The notes below the pieces were generated by a model. That model ran no database searches, was not told the origin of the DNA, and saw nothing but the letters and a program-made list of their open reading frames with translations. A stretch of DNA of 64,000 nucleotides, taken from JAGWBG01 sp034421095. Its GTDB lineage: Bacteria > Chloroflexota > Dehalococcoidia > Lucifugimonadales > JAGWBF01. Shown piece after piece: positions 42,801 through 51,414 of the stretch. A program made the position numbers and the translations under genes. Numbering within the stretch: the stretch's first letter is position 1; each line of letters starts with the position of its first letter. The DNA is taken from contig DAOUKR010000025.1 in assembly GCA_034421095.1 (NCBI GenBank), forward strand, positions 62,001 to 126,000. The letters are read 5' to 3'.

Positions 42801-43481
42801 GTGTACCGAGTATTTATAATAACAAACCGAGGAGCCGGGTCTGATACCATACCGTGGACTCCGAAGACATCGGACATACGGTATGGTGTGGGCACGGAGC
42901 TAGGGTTGGACGTATCAGGCAACGGGACCCATGAGACCGGACCCGACGTGGTCTTGCTGGACATGGACTCTCTGAGCGATGATAGGGCCGTTAGCCTGGC
43001 CTCCGATTGCCACGAGCTAGGTCTCCCGGCCATTGGCGTGATGTCATCGGAACACCTCACAAAGCTATCCGCCTTCGGCGGACTGAACCTCGATGATTTT
43101 ATCCTGTATCCCTTCAGTAGCGAAGAGCTGATGGCGCGTCTTAGTCAAGCCATTTTCAGGACAAAAGGCCCCCAAGAGAAGCACGTTCTGAGGGCGGGTG
43201 ACCTCCACGTAGACATGGAGCGCTACGAGGTAAGACTCTCAGGCAGAAGGATTGTCCTAACTTACAAGGAATATCAGCTGCTGGCCCTTTTGGCCGCCAA
43301 TCCGGGCCGGGTATATACCAGGGATGGTCTCCTGAGCCAGGTCTGGGGCTATGATTATTTCGGCGGCACCAGGACCGTGGACGTACACATACGCAGGCTG
43401 CGTTCCAAAATAGAAGACGCAGACCACTCCTTCATAGAGACTATATGGAATGTTGGATACCGTTTCAAAGCCGCCCTCTGA
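42801..43481 (+). CDS. OmpR/PhoB-type response regulator with atypical receiver
   Basis: A 226-residue regulator. The receiver domain (1-120) keeps PDVVLLDMDS, which may carry the phosphoacceptor Asp, but the paired acids at the N-terminal strand are missing (MYRVFIITNRG), and the conserved Lys before PF is replaced by Tyr (LYPF). The winged-helix Trans_reg_C domain (about 130-226) is complete: LTYKEYQLLALLAANPGRVYTRDGLLSQVWGYDYFGGTRTVDVHIRRLRSKIE, then IETIWNVGYRF. No histidine kinase is adjacent. Phosphorylation-independent function is likely. It starts at GTG 42801 with no clear ribosome site. Confidence 0.85.
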   Translation: MYRVFIITNRGAGSDTIPWTPKTSDIRYGVGTELGLDVSGNGTHETGPDVVLLDMDSLSDDRAVSLASDCHELGLPAIGVMSSEHLTKLSAFGGLNLDDFILYPFSSEELMARLSQAIFRTKGPQEKHVLRAGDLHVDMERYEVRLSGRRIVLTYKEYQLLALLAANPGRVYTRDGLLSQVWGYDYFGGTRTVDVHIRRLRSKIEDADHSFIETIWNVGYRFKAAL

Positions 43482-43535
43482 TTCGATACCTGAGCCGCCA
43501 GAGGTCCTCATTAAAACGAAACACAAAACATTCGG

Positions 43536-43564
43536 TTGACACCCTCAATCAGGCACTCTATAAT
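43536..43564 (+). promoter_or_regulatory. Consensus sigma-70 promoter of rpsU
   Basis: TTGACA (43536-43541), exactly 17 bp, then TATAAT (43559-43564). It is a perfect match to both hexamers, 40 bp before the start codon, and the strongest promoter seen in the window. Confidence 0.85.
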
Positions 43565-43604
43565 ACTGGTAAAATAGCCAAGTCCCGAAGGGAGGTATCC
43601 TAGT

Positions 43605-43787
43605 TTGGCCGATGTACGGCTCGCCGAAGGTGAAACCTTCGATAGCCTCCTCAGAAGATTTAATAAAAGAGTCCAGCAAGACGGCATTCTCTCGGAAATC
43701 AGGCGCAGACAGCATTTCGAGCCACCAAGCGTAAGGCGAAAAAAGAAAGAGGCTGCCAAACGTCGCAAGAGTATGCGGAATAGCTAA
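43605..43787 (+). CDS. rpsU: 30S ribosomal protein bS21
   Basis: A 60-residue ribosomal protein: LAEGETFDSLLRRFNKRVQQDGILSEIRRRQHFEPPSVRRKKKEAAKRR is the standard S21 sequence with a basic C-terminal tail. It starts at TTG 43605, with GGGAGG upstream. It is one of the smallest ribosomal proteins and helps translation initiation on the 30S subunit. Probably the first gene of a transcript that may continue to purQ. Confidence 0.93.
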   Translation: MADVRLAEGETFDSLLRRFNKRVQQDGILSEIRRRQHFEPPSVRRKKKEAAKRRKSMRNS

Positions 43788-43865
43788 ATTATCAGATCAC
43801 CTAGTGCCAGACCCCATTGTGTATACCGCTTGATTAGATACCGTCCAGTCTCCAAACGATAAGTT

Positions 43866-44570
43866 ATGCGATTCGGCATAGTCGTCTTTCCGGGTACGTG
43901 GAGTGATGGCGACTGTTACCATGTCACTAAAAACGTTCTCGGTCAAGATACTAACTATCTCTGGTATCAGGAAAGCCCCAAGTTATCGGACCGTTTCGAC
44001 TGCGTAGTCCTACCCGGCGGGTTTTCCTACGGAGACTATCTGAGAGCAGGGTCCATAGCCCGCTTTTCCCCTATTATGTCGGCGATAGCCGGCTTCGCCT
44101 CCGGCGGCGGGCTGGTCATTGGCATATGCAACGGCTTCCAGATTCTCTGCGAGGCCGGGCTGCTTCCCGGTGTACTCATGCGAAACGGCCACCTCCAGTA
44201 CCGATGTCAGTGGTCTTGCTTGCGTGTTGAGCATTCCACCACGCCCTTTACGTCCTCCTGTACACCGGGTCAGGTCCTGCGGGTCCCCATATCCCACGGT
44301 GAGGGCAACTACTTCGCCGATGGACCTACCCTCCAATCCCTGGAGGAGCACGGACAAGTCGCCTTCCGCTATTCCACTCCCAACGGAGATATTACCCCGG
44401 ATGCCAACCCCAACGGCTCTGCGAACAATATAGCCGGTATAACCAACCGGAAGGGCAACGTACTGGGTATGATGCCCCATCCCGAGCGATGTTGCGAGGA
44501 GCTTATGGGCGGGACCGACGGAAAGCTGATATTTGAATCCATCATAAGGAATGGGGCGCGTGTTGGCTAG
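43866..44570 (+). CDS. purQ: Phosphoribosylformylglycinamidine synthase subunit PurQ
   Basis: The glutaminase subunit of FGAM synthase (purine biosynthesis step 4), 234 aa. Class I amidotransferase motifs are GLVIGICNGFQ with nucleophile Cys88, and GMMPHPERCCEE with the His-Glu pair. MRFGIVVFPGTWSDGDC is the typical PurQ start. purL begins 3 bp after the stop. The third subunit, purS, was not found next to them. Confidence 0.95.
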   Translation: MRFGIVVFPGTWSDGDCYHVTKNVLGQDTNYLWYQESPKLSDRFDCVVLPGGFSYGDYLRAGSIARFSPIMSAIAGFASGGGLVIGICNGFQILCEAGLLPGVLMRNGHLQYRCQWSCLRVEHSTTPFTSSCTPGQVLRVPISHGEGNYFADGPTLQSLEEHGQVAFRYSTPNGDITPDANPNGSANNIAGITNRKGNVLGMMPHPERCCEELMGGTDGKLIFESIIRNGARVG

Positions 44571-44572
44571 AT

Positions 44573-46804
44573 ATGCCTGTCACTAAAGAAATCCTGGACG
44601 AAATCGCCCTCAGCGAAGCGGAATATCACCGCATTGTAGACGGACTCGATCGAGAGCCCAACGGGGTGGAACTTGGTATGTTCGGCGCTCTGTGGAGCGA
44701 GCACTGCGGCTATAAGCACTCCAGACCCTTGCTGCGGCTCTTCCCTTCAACCTCAAAACGGGTGCTCCTGCCTCCCGGCCAGGAAAACGCAGGGGCGGTT
44801 GACATCGGCGATGGGCTTGCCGTGGTCTTCAAAATAGAGTCTCACAACCATCCTTCGGCGGTGGAGCCTTTCCAGGGTGCCGCCACAGGGGTTGGAGGCA
44901 TTGTGCGCGATATTCTGGCCATGGGCGCCAGGCCCATGGCCTTGCTCAACTCCCTGCGTTTCGGCCCCCTTGAAGAACCTCGCAACCGCCACCTTTTCAA
45001 CGGCGTAGTTGAAGGAATATCGTGGTACGGCAACTGCATTGGTGTACCCGATGTCGGCGGCGAGGTCTCCTTTTCCAGTTCCTATTCCCAAAACCCCCTG
45101 GTCAACGCCCTGTGTGTCGGGCTGATAGAGAGGGAAAGATTGGTAAGCGCCTCCGTCGGCTCGGAGGGAAACATCCTGTTGCTGGCGGGTGCCGAAACAG
45201 GCAGGGACGGCATCCACGGCGCATCCGGCCTCGCTTCCCGTACTTTCGAGGATGAACGAGAGATGCGCCCCACGGTCCAGGTCGGCAACCCCTTCCTGGA
45301 GAAACTCCTCATAGAAGCCTGTCTTGAAGTGGCTGCGTCCGGCTGCCTGGAAGGGATGCAGGACCTTGGGGCCGCAGGTCTCACCAGCTCCGCCATAGAG
45401 GCGGCAGCCCGGGGCAAGGCGGGGATAGACCTGGATATTTCAAGGGTGCACCGACGGGATTCGGGCATGGACCCATACGAAGTCATGCTCTCCGAGTCTC
45501 AGGAACGTATGCTCCTGATGATAAACCCCGGCCATAAGGCCCAAGTAGAGTCTATCTTCCAAAAATGGGGCATCCCATGTGTTGAGATTGGCACTGTCAA
45601 CAAGTCGGGAGTCGCCAGAATCTATGAGGCCGCAAGGCCAGCAGCGCAGCTTCCCATAGATCTGCTTACCAGCCCTCCCAAGTACAGGTTGCAGGGTGTC
45701 AAACCCCGGGAACAACTCGAACTACAACGCTACCCACTGGGCAGCCTCCCCCTATCCCAGGAGAACCCCAATCATGTGCTATTGCGTCTGCTTGAATCCC
45801 CCAACGTCTGTAGCAAGGAAGACGTCTACCGCCAGTACGACCAGCAGGTCCAGACAAACACTGTGGCAGCGCCAGGAGGAGACGCTGCCGTATTGAGAAT
45901 CAAGGGTAGCAGGAAGGGCATCGCTCTATGCACTGACGGCAATGGCCGCTACTGCTACCTGGACCCCTACAAGGGAGGCGCGATTGCAGTGGCAGAAGCC
46001 TGCCGGAACGTGTCCTGCACGGGAGCCGAGCCTATTGCCCTCACCGATTGCCTCAATTTCGGCAACCCGGAACATCCGGAGACCTACTACCAGATGGAGT
46101 GGTGCATCAGGGGAATGGCAAAAGCCTGTAGGGTCCTGGGTGTGCCGGTGGTCAGTGGCAACGTGAGCCTGTACAATGAGACCCAGGGCCATGCAATATA
46201 TCCCACGCCAATAGTGGGGGCATTGGGGTTATTCGAGGACGTAAAGCGTCACGTCGGTTTGGGATTTCAAGGACCTGGCCATAGGGTCATACTCCTGGGA
46301 GCCTCTATGGTGAGAGGAAGGGCAAGGGACCTGGCTGGCAGTGAGTACCTGGAGCGTCTCTATAACGTGGTTGTCGGAAGGCCCAATATAGACTTGGAAC
46401 TTGAAAGACGGGTACAGGAGCTTTGCCGCAAGGCAATCAGAGAAGGGATTGTGGCTTCCGCTCACGATTGCTCAGACGGGGGTCTGGCAGTTGCTCTGTC
46501 CGAGAGTTGCATTGAGGGCGGCGTGGGATTCAGCGGCGACGTGAAGGTGAGAGGCCGTTGGGATGCAGCACTTTTCGGTGAGGCCCAGTCCAGAGTAGTT
46601 GTGTCTCTACGCCCGGAAGACTTAGGTGAGTTAACGAAGCTGGCCGCAGAGTTGGACGTGCCATTCGTATCCCTGGGCAGGACCACCTCCAAGCCGGTGC
46701 TTGCCCTGGGCGGACTTGTAGAGCTGCCGGTGGAGGAGCTTGAGTACGCCTGGAAACGTGGACTTGAGACCCCCCATAACCGCTCAGTAACGCATGATGA
46801 GTGA
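44573..46804 (+). CDS. purL: Phosphoribosylformylglycinamidine synthase subunit PurL
   Basis: A 743-residue ATP-dependent synthetase subunit of the small (PurS/PurQ-dependent) type. FGALWSEHCGYKHSRPLL and FKIESHNHPSAVEPFQGAATGVGGIVRDILAMGARP are diagnostic, and two AIRS-like halves are visible, the second around LTDCLNFGNPEHPETYYQ. It begins 2 bases after purQ and is clearly co-transcribed with it. The product, FGAM, goes to AIR synthase. The GTG start of the CoA-transferase gene follows after 12 bp. Confidence 0.95.
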   Translation: MPVTKEILDEIALSEAEYHRIVDGLDREPNGVELGMFGALWSEHCGYKHSRPLLRLFPSTSKRVLLPPGQENAGAVDIGDGLAVVFKIESHNHPSAVEPFQGAATGVGGIVRDILAMGARPMALLNSLRFGPLEEPRNRHLFNGVVEGISWYGNCIGVPDVGGEVSFSSSYSQNPLVNALCVGLIERERLVSASVGSEGNILLLAGAETGRDGIHGASGLASRTFEDEREMRPTVQVGNPFLEKLLIEACLEVAASGCLEGMQDLGAAGLTSSAIEAAARGKAGIDLDISRVHRRDSGMDPYEVMLSESQERMLLMINPGHKAQVESIFQKWGIPCVEIGTVNKSGVARIYEAARPAAQLPIDLLTSPPKYRLQGVKPREQLELQRYPLGSLPLSQENPNHVLLRLLESPNVCSKEDVYRQYDQQVQTNTVAAPGGDAAVLRIKGSRKGIALCTDGNGRYCYLDPYKGGAIAVAEACRNVSCTGAEPIALTDCLNFGNPEHPETYYQMEWCIRGMAKACRVLGVPVVSGNVSLYNETQGHAIYPTPIVGALGLFEDVKRHVGLGFQGPGHRVILLGASMVRGRARDLAGSEYLERLYNVVVGRPNIDLELERRVQELCRKAIREGIVASAHDCSDGGLAVALSESCIEGGVGFSGDVKVRGRWDAALFGEAQSRVVVSLRPEDLGELTKLAAELDVPFVSLGRTTSKPVLALGGLVELPVEELEYAWKRGLETPHNRSVTHDE

Positions 46805-46816
46805 AAGGAGCAGCCG

Positions 46817-47482
46817 GTGGAAAAGACCCCTTTAAGCAGACAGGTCATGTGCAACAGGTTGGCTATGGAGTTCCAGGACGGTTGGGTGGTGAACCTTGGC
46901 GTCGGGATGCCCACACTGTGCTCTAACTACGACTTCGGGGACAAGACAATTATCTTCCACTCGGAGAATGGGGTCATCGGCTACGGCCCCCTGGCTGCCA
47001 AGGGAGAGGAGGACTTGCACCTGGTCAACGCGGGAGGCCAGTACGTCACCATCCACCCCTGGGCGGCAATCATCCATCACGCCGACTCCTTCTCCATAAT
47101 CCGGGGCGGCCATCTGGATGTCACGGTCATGGGAGCCTACGAGGTCTCCGAAAACGGTGATTTTGCCAACTGGAAGACCGCCGGAAGGAAGGGAGGAGGC
47201 ATCGGCGGGGCGATGGACCTGGCCGTGGGCGCAAAGCGTGTGTTCATCGCTATGGAGCACACCACCAGAGACGGTCAGCCGCGCCTGGTAAAGCATTGCG
47301 CCCTGCCCGTTACCGCCGTTGGGGTGGTCAAGCTGGTAGCCACCAACCTCGGCCTCTTTGAGGTAACGTCAGACGGATTTCTGATGAAGGAAATCGCCCC
47401 AGGATACACCCCCAAAGAGGTCCAGGAAGTCACCGAGGCCAGACTCCTCATCCCCGACGACTTGAAGGAGTTCCAGTCCTGA
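46817..47482 (+). CDS. 3-oxoacid CoA-transferase-type subunit B (no adjacent subunit A)
   Basis: A 221-residue class I CoA-transferase beta subunit. The catalytic Glu lies in HSENGVIGYGP, with the typical VNLGVGMPTL upstream and GAMDLAVGAKRVFIAMEHTTRDGQPRLV downstream. GTG 46817 follows GAAAGGAG. Subunit B normally pairs with subunit A encoded just upstream, but here the neighbour is purL and no alpha subunit is present. The partner is either elsewhere or the gene is an orphan. Confidence 0.88.
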   Translation: MEKTPLSRQVMCNRLAMEFQDGWVVNLGVGMPTLCSNYDFGDKTIIFHSENGVIGYGPLAAKGEEDLHLVNAGGQYVTIHPWAAIIHHADSFSIIRGGHLDVTVMGAYEVSENGDFANWKTAGRKGGGIGGAMDLAVGAKRVFIAMEHTTRDGQPRLVKHCALPVTAVGVVKLVATNLGLFEVTSDGFLMKEIAPGYTPKEVQEVTEARLLIPDDLKEFQS

Positions 47483-47585
47483 CTGTAGATTCCCGTTTTC
47501 ATCCGCCAAAGGCGGGCAGGCTGGTATGAGGACTTACTTATCTGGAGTGAAACACAGCGTTTTACACTTCCCTTGTGGCTCTTCA

Positions 47586-47664
47586 CCCTCACCCCAACCC
47601 TCTCCCGTCAAGGGCGAGGGGGCATTGTCCCTTCTCCCATGGTGGGAGAAGGTTAGGATGAGGG
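47586..47664. repeat. MITE-like imperfect inverted repeat
   Basis: Arms ccctcaccccaaccctctccc and a matching gggagaaggttaggatgaggg form an imperfect hairpin of about 79 bp with an internal cccttctccc. There are no coding sequences. Similar text occurs at 20321-20350, so it belongs to a dispersed family. Confidence 0.6.
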
Positions 47665-47728
47665 GGAAAGGTGTGTGAAGGAGAAGCGGGTAGGATCGAA
47701 AGGCCCTAGAGGAGTTTTGCACCGAGGG

Positions 47729-48631
47729 TTAAGCGAGGCTCTCCGGGCTGTGGTGCTGCATCCACCACTCTGCAATGTCAGTCCTCCGGGCAAACCACAC
47801 GTCCGGGACACTTCGTGCGTACTCCAGGAACATCTCCAGGCCCTTTGCCGGTCCCGCCCGTCCAATGATACGGTCATGGAGACCTATAGACATCATCTTG
47901 GGGTGAGTGGCGCCTTCCTTATACAGCATATCGAAGGCGTCACGCAGGTATTGGAAGAAATGCTCTCCCGTTAGAAAAGTCCCCCGGACGAAGCGCACGT
48001 CGTTGTTGTCCAGGGTATAGGGCACGATGAGTAAAGGCTTGCCATCAACGCGGGTGTAGTAGGGCAGGTCGTCGCTGAAATCGGTGCTGTCGAACACGAA
48101 ACCTTCATCCATCAGTATACGACGGGTGTTGTAGCCCCGCTGGAAGCGGCAGAACCATCCCTTCATTGAATAGCCGCACGCCTCTTTGGCAGCTTGCACG
48201 GTACGCTGTATCTGGTCACGCTCGAACTCGGGGTCCATGTCCCAGTGCTGCTCCCACCGGTAGCCATGTCCCACGATGTCGTGACCCAGATCGGTAAACG
48301 CCCGCGCTGCCTCCGGGTTGCGCTCTATAGCCCGCCCACATGCGAAGATAGTGCCATTGACCCCATATTGCTCAAGTAGACGCAGTATCCGCCACACCCC
48401 AACACGGCTGCCGTACTCGTAGTAGGACTCCAGACCCGGGTTCCGCTGGTCAAGAGGATGAGGATAAAAGTCCCCTGCCGTCTCCCTATACGGGTCGCCG
48501 TCGAGGACGTTGAACTCGGCCCCCACCTCGTAGTTCAGGACCATGTTCACCGCGATGCGTGCCCCCTGGGGCCACTCCACCTTAGGGATATTTCTGCCAT
48601 AGCCTATGAAATCTCGCTGCTCCTGCGCCAT
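47729..48631 (-). CDS. Polysaccharide deacetylase family protein (PuuE/allantoinase-like)
   Basis: A 300-residue NodB-fold hydrolase. The pattern VNMVLNYEVGAEFNVLDGD (degenerate metal site), RILRLLEQYGVNGTIFACGRAIERNP and DIVGHGYRWEQHW is typical of the PuuE/allantoinase-related subgroup, which usually acts on non-polysaccharide amides. A late GLHDRIIGR supplies the second His motif. AAAGGAGC precedes ATG 48631. Substrate unknown. Confidence 0.85.
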   Translation of the reverse strand: MAQEQRDFIGYGRNIPKVEWPQGARIAVNMVLNYEVGAEFNVLDGDPYRETAGDFYPHPLDQRNPGLESYYEYGSRVGVWRILRLLEQYGVNGTIFACGRAIERNPEAARAFTDLGHDIVGHGYRWEQHWDMDPEFERDQIQRTVQAAKEACGYSMKGWFCRFQRGYNTRRILMDEGFVFDSTDFSDDLPYYTRVDGKPLLIVPYTLDNNDVRFVRGTFLTGEHFFQYLRDAFDMLYKEGATHPKMMSIGLHDRIIGRAGPAKGLEMFLEYARSVPDVWFARRTDIAEWWMQHHSPESLA

Positions 48632-48745
48632 GTCGCTCCTTTCCGCTACTACCGGTATGTGAATAAATATCTAAACTGGCCCCACTCGTCATTCCCGCCT
48701 GCCCGCGGAGGCGGGTCGGGTTCGTGCCACTCCGAACACGCCGCC

Positions 48746-48850
48746 TTGTCATTCCGAATCCGCCACAGGCGGGCGAGGAATCTAAAGTCGTAGCTTCGTT
48801 GAAGCCGTAGAATTTTAGATTCCTCGTCGCTCCGCTCCTCGGAATGACAA
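48746..48850. repeat. 105-bp nested inverted repeat (cruciform element)
   Basis: Outer arms ttgtcattccga / tcggaatgacaa (12 bp, perfect) enclose inner arms gaggaatctaaa / tttagattcctc (12 bp, perfect; 48775-48825). No transposase is present. The arms share 'gtcattcc' and 'gaatgac' with the other dispersed repeats, suggesting a MITE-like or REP-like family. It accounts for most of the gap between the deacetylase and the alcohol dehydrogenase genes; nothing else is seen there. Confidence 0.75.
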
Positions 48851-48994
48851 TGTGCATCAAGCGTGTCGAGGGAGAATGGGTTTTGTAGTGGCGCTGCTGG
48901 TACTCTACGACAGAGGAGAGTCCCGGTCAAGGGTGTTGACACCATGACTACACCGCGAGATGATAGACAGCGACTTACTGAAGGAGGGACCTCC

Positions 48995-50089
48995 ATGAAA
49001 GCAGCGGTGCTATACGAGTACAACGAGCCTCTGGTGGTGGAAGACGTGGAATTGGACGACCCCAAGGCGGGCGAGGTGCTGGTCAAGACGGGCGCGGCCG
49101 GCATCTGCCGCAGCGATTACCACTTTATGAAAGGGGAGGCCCGGACAGTGCTGCCGGCAGTCCTCGGACATGAGGGCTCCGGCATCGTTGAGAAGGTGGG
49201 TGACGGCGTGAGCACAGTCAAGCCGGGGGACCACGTGATTCTCTCCTTCGTTCCCAACTGTGGCCTTTGCTATTTCTGCACCACCGGACGGCCCAACTTG
49301 TGCGACCTCCACGCCTCCACACCCGGCGGCCTGTTCGATGGTACCAGCAGGCTGCACAAGAACGACCAGAGCATTTCCCAGTTCGGCAAGGTGGCCTGCT
49401 TCGCCGAGCGCACCGTGGTGCCGGAGACGGGCTGCATCCCCGTAGCCAGGGACGTGCCCCTGGACGCGGCGGCCCTCATTGGGTGCTGTGTCACCACCGG
49501 GGTGGGGGCAGCAATTATCAACGCTCAGATAGAGCCGGGTAGCACCGTAGCCGTGGTGGGATGTGGAGGTGTGGGACTGAACGTAATCCAAGGCTCAAGC
49601 CTGCTGAACGCCTCCAAAATCATCGCCGTGGACATACGGGAGGGACAACTGGAGTTCGCCATGAAGTTCGGGGCCACCCACACCGTCAATGCCTCTCATC
49701 AGGATGCGGTGGAGCGAGTGAGGGCGATTACCGGCGGCACAGGCGCCGATTACACCTTCGAGGTCTACGGTTCAGCCGAGACGGTGGAGACGGCCTACGC
49801 AATGGCCCGCAAGGGTGGGACGGTCGTGGTGGTGGGCATCGCGCCCATTGGCGAGAATGCCGGCATAAATGCCGTGTCCTTGGTGCGAGAAGAGAAGGTA
49901 CTGAAGGGCAGTTACTACGGCTCGGCCAGATGCCACGTTGACATGCCCAGAATGGTGGACATGTATACGTCGGGCCGCATCAACCTGGACGACCTTATTA
50001 CCCGAAGGTACAACCTGGAGGAAATCAACCAGGCCTATGAGGACCTGAACCGGGGAGAAATAGGCCGCGGTGTAATTGTGTTCCAGTAG
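48995..50089 (+). CDS. Zinc-dependent alcohol dehydrogenase
   Basis: A 364-residue medium-chain dehydrogenase. Catalytic zinc ligands are in GICRSDYHFMKG and LGHEGSGIVEKVG, and the structural zinc loop is CGLCYFCTTGRPNLC. The NAD-binding motif is VAVVGCGGVGLNVIQ, followed by IIAVDIREGQLEFA. ATG 48995 follows AAGGAGGG and starts MKAAVLYEYNEPLVVEDVEL, a canonical opening. The frame is open upstream to 48863, but this adds 44 unrelated residues. It belongs to the class III-like (S-hydroxymethyl) branch judged by its layout; substrate undetermined. Confidence 0.92.
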   Translation: MKAAVLYEYNEPLVVEDVELDDPKAGEVLVKTGAAGICRSDYHFMKGEARTVLPAVLGHEGSGIVEKVGDGVSTVKPGDHVILSFVPNCGLCYFCTTGRPNLCDLHASTPGGLFDGTSRLHKNDQSISQFGKVACFAERTVVPETGCIPVARDVPLDAAALIGCCVTTGVGAAIINAQIEPGSTVAVVGCGGVGLNVIQGSSLLNASKIIAVDIREGQLEFAMKFGATHTVNASHQDAVERVRAITGGTGADYTFEVYGSAETVETAYAMARKGGTVVVVGIAPIGENAGINAVSLVREEKVLKGSYYGSARCHVDMPRMVDMYTSGRINLDDLITRRYNLEEINQAYEDLNRGEIGRGVIVFQ

Positions 50090-50108
50090 AATTCCAATCC
50101 ATCCCGTC

Positions 50109-50167
50109 ACTCCCGCGAAAGCGGGAGTCCAGTATAAGGCGTGGTGGATTCCCGTTTTCACGGGAAT
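50109..50167. repeat. Palindromic intergenic repeat (double hairpin)
   Basis: Two perfect 8-bp hairpins face each other: actcccgc/gcgggagt with loop gaaa (50109-50128), and attcccgt/acgggaat with loop tttc (50148-50167). A 19-bp spacer separates them, and the pair as a whole is itself an inverted repeat. Confidence 0.75.
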
Positions 50168-50241
50168 GACGTGCGGGGCTGGTTTAGGTATTCATTCACG
50201 TACCCGTAACCAGGGTGGATGACTTTGCCACAGGAGCTTGG

Positions 50242-50676
50242 ATGGAAAACCTGGTGGTCAAGATAGTTGAAACTCAGAGGGAGCACCAGGCGGCCCTCAT
50301 CGTCCGAGTCCGCGTCTTCGTCCAGGAGCAAGGAGTTCCGGTAGAAGAGGAGTTGGACGAAGACGATTTGTCGGCTACTCATGCCATAGCCCTGGTCAAT
50401 GGAGAGGTCGTAGGGACCGGCCGCGTATTGTGCCCCGATTCGGGCGACGCCAGGATTGGACGAATGGCGGTTGACGAAGCCTGGCGTCGCAAGGGCATCG
50501 GAAGTCATATCCTGATGGCTCTGGAAGAGGCGGCCAGACAGCGGGGAAGAAGGGAAGCCATACTGCACGCCCAAACGTACGTCAAAGACTTCTATGCATC
50601 ACACGGCTATATCGAAGAGGGCGAAGTGTTCCTGGAAGTGGGTATAGAGCACGTGCAGATGCGGAAGCGTCTCTAA
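50242..50676 (+). CDS. GNAT family N-acetyltransferase (ElaA-like)
   Basis: A 144-residue GNAT protein. The acetyl-CoA motif is RIGRMAVDEAWRRKGIGSHIL, and the C-terminal half has ILHAQTYVKDFYASHGYIEEGEVFLEVGIEHVQM, which is typical of the ElaA-like group. The start is ATG 50242, with CAGGAG five bases upstream. The reading frame also includes ATG 50215. It overlaps the convergent methyltransferase by 4 bp. Substrate unknown. Confidence 0.88.
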   Translation: MENLVVKIVETQREHQAALIVRVRVFVQEQGVPVEEELDEDDLSATHAIALVNGEVVGTGRVLCPDSGDARIGRMAVDEAWRRKGIGSHILMALEEAARQRGRREAILHAQTYVKDFYASHGYIEEGEVFLEVGIEHVQMRKRL

Positions 50677-51320
50677 TCCTGGGAAGGCTTTCGGGCCATC
50701 ACCACGTATAGCGGGTCCTCAAAATCGCCCCGGTCAGGGTTGCGGCACATACCCCTCAAATCCTCGTAGCCACCGGCGTGATAAAAGTAGGAAGCCACCA
50801 GGTCCATCTTGTACTCGTCATTGCTCACCGTCCATATCCTCACCGCCTTGGTGAAAAACATGCGGTTGGAGAAGGTAACGAGGAAAACCCCGTTGGGCTT
50901 GAGTATGCGATGAACGTCCCTGAACACCTCGACGGGCTTGACGATGTACTGCACTGATACCGTTATAACCACCGCATCAAAGGTGTTGTCGTCATAAGGC
51001 AGACGAGGGTCCTTGTTCAGGTCATGTACAACGTAGTCGTCCAGGTCCGGGTTCTCCCTCATCTCCACGGCATTGAGTCCCAGCCCTGACATACTGGACT
51101 TGGGATGGCCGGCGGGCCAATGGGACCTCCAACTGCTCATCAGGTCCAGAATGACCGAGTTGGGCGGTATGACCTCCCTGAAAAGCTCGCCGACAGCCTC
51201 TATGGCTTGGTCGTCAATGTGCACCACCAGCCTGGGCTCCTGGTAAAACAGGCCGTCGTCGCTCTCATCGTGGCGCATGAAATCAAACTGAGAAAAGGGG
51301 CTTGACGCTTCTTCGGTCAT
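50673..51320 (-). CDS. Class I SAM-dependent methyltransferase
   Basis: A 215-residue methyltransferase. Motif I is present in a divergent form (NSVILDLMSSWRSHWP), followed by GLGLNAVEMRENP and FDAVVITVSVQYIVKPVEVFRDVHRILKPNGVFLVTFSN, the standard motif II-III region. Although motif I lacks the usual GxGxG, its Asp is kept. GNAT and this gene converge. Small-molecule methylation is likely, but no substrate can be named. Confidence 0.85.
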   Translation of the reverse strand: MTEEASSPFSQFDFMRHDESDDGLFYQEPRLVVHIDDQAIEAVGELFREVIPPNSVILDLMSSWRSHWPAGHPKSSMSGLGLNAVEMRENPDLDDYVVHDLNKDPRLPYDDNTFDAVVITVSVQYIVKPVEVFRDVHRILKPNGVFLVTFSNRMFFTKAVRIWTVSNDEYKMDLVASYFYHAGGYEDLRGMCRNPDRGDFEDPLYVVMARKPSQD

Positions 51321-51414
51321 CTCTCTCCCTATCTAATCTACTGTCAAACTACCCGCCCCAGTATAACAGCGTGGGCAAAGACTGTCATAATAAATGCCGA
51401 AGCCAGGGGAGTTC

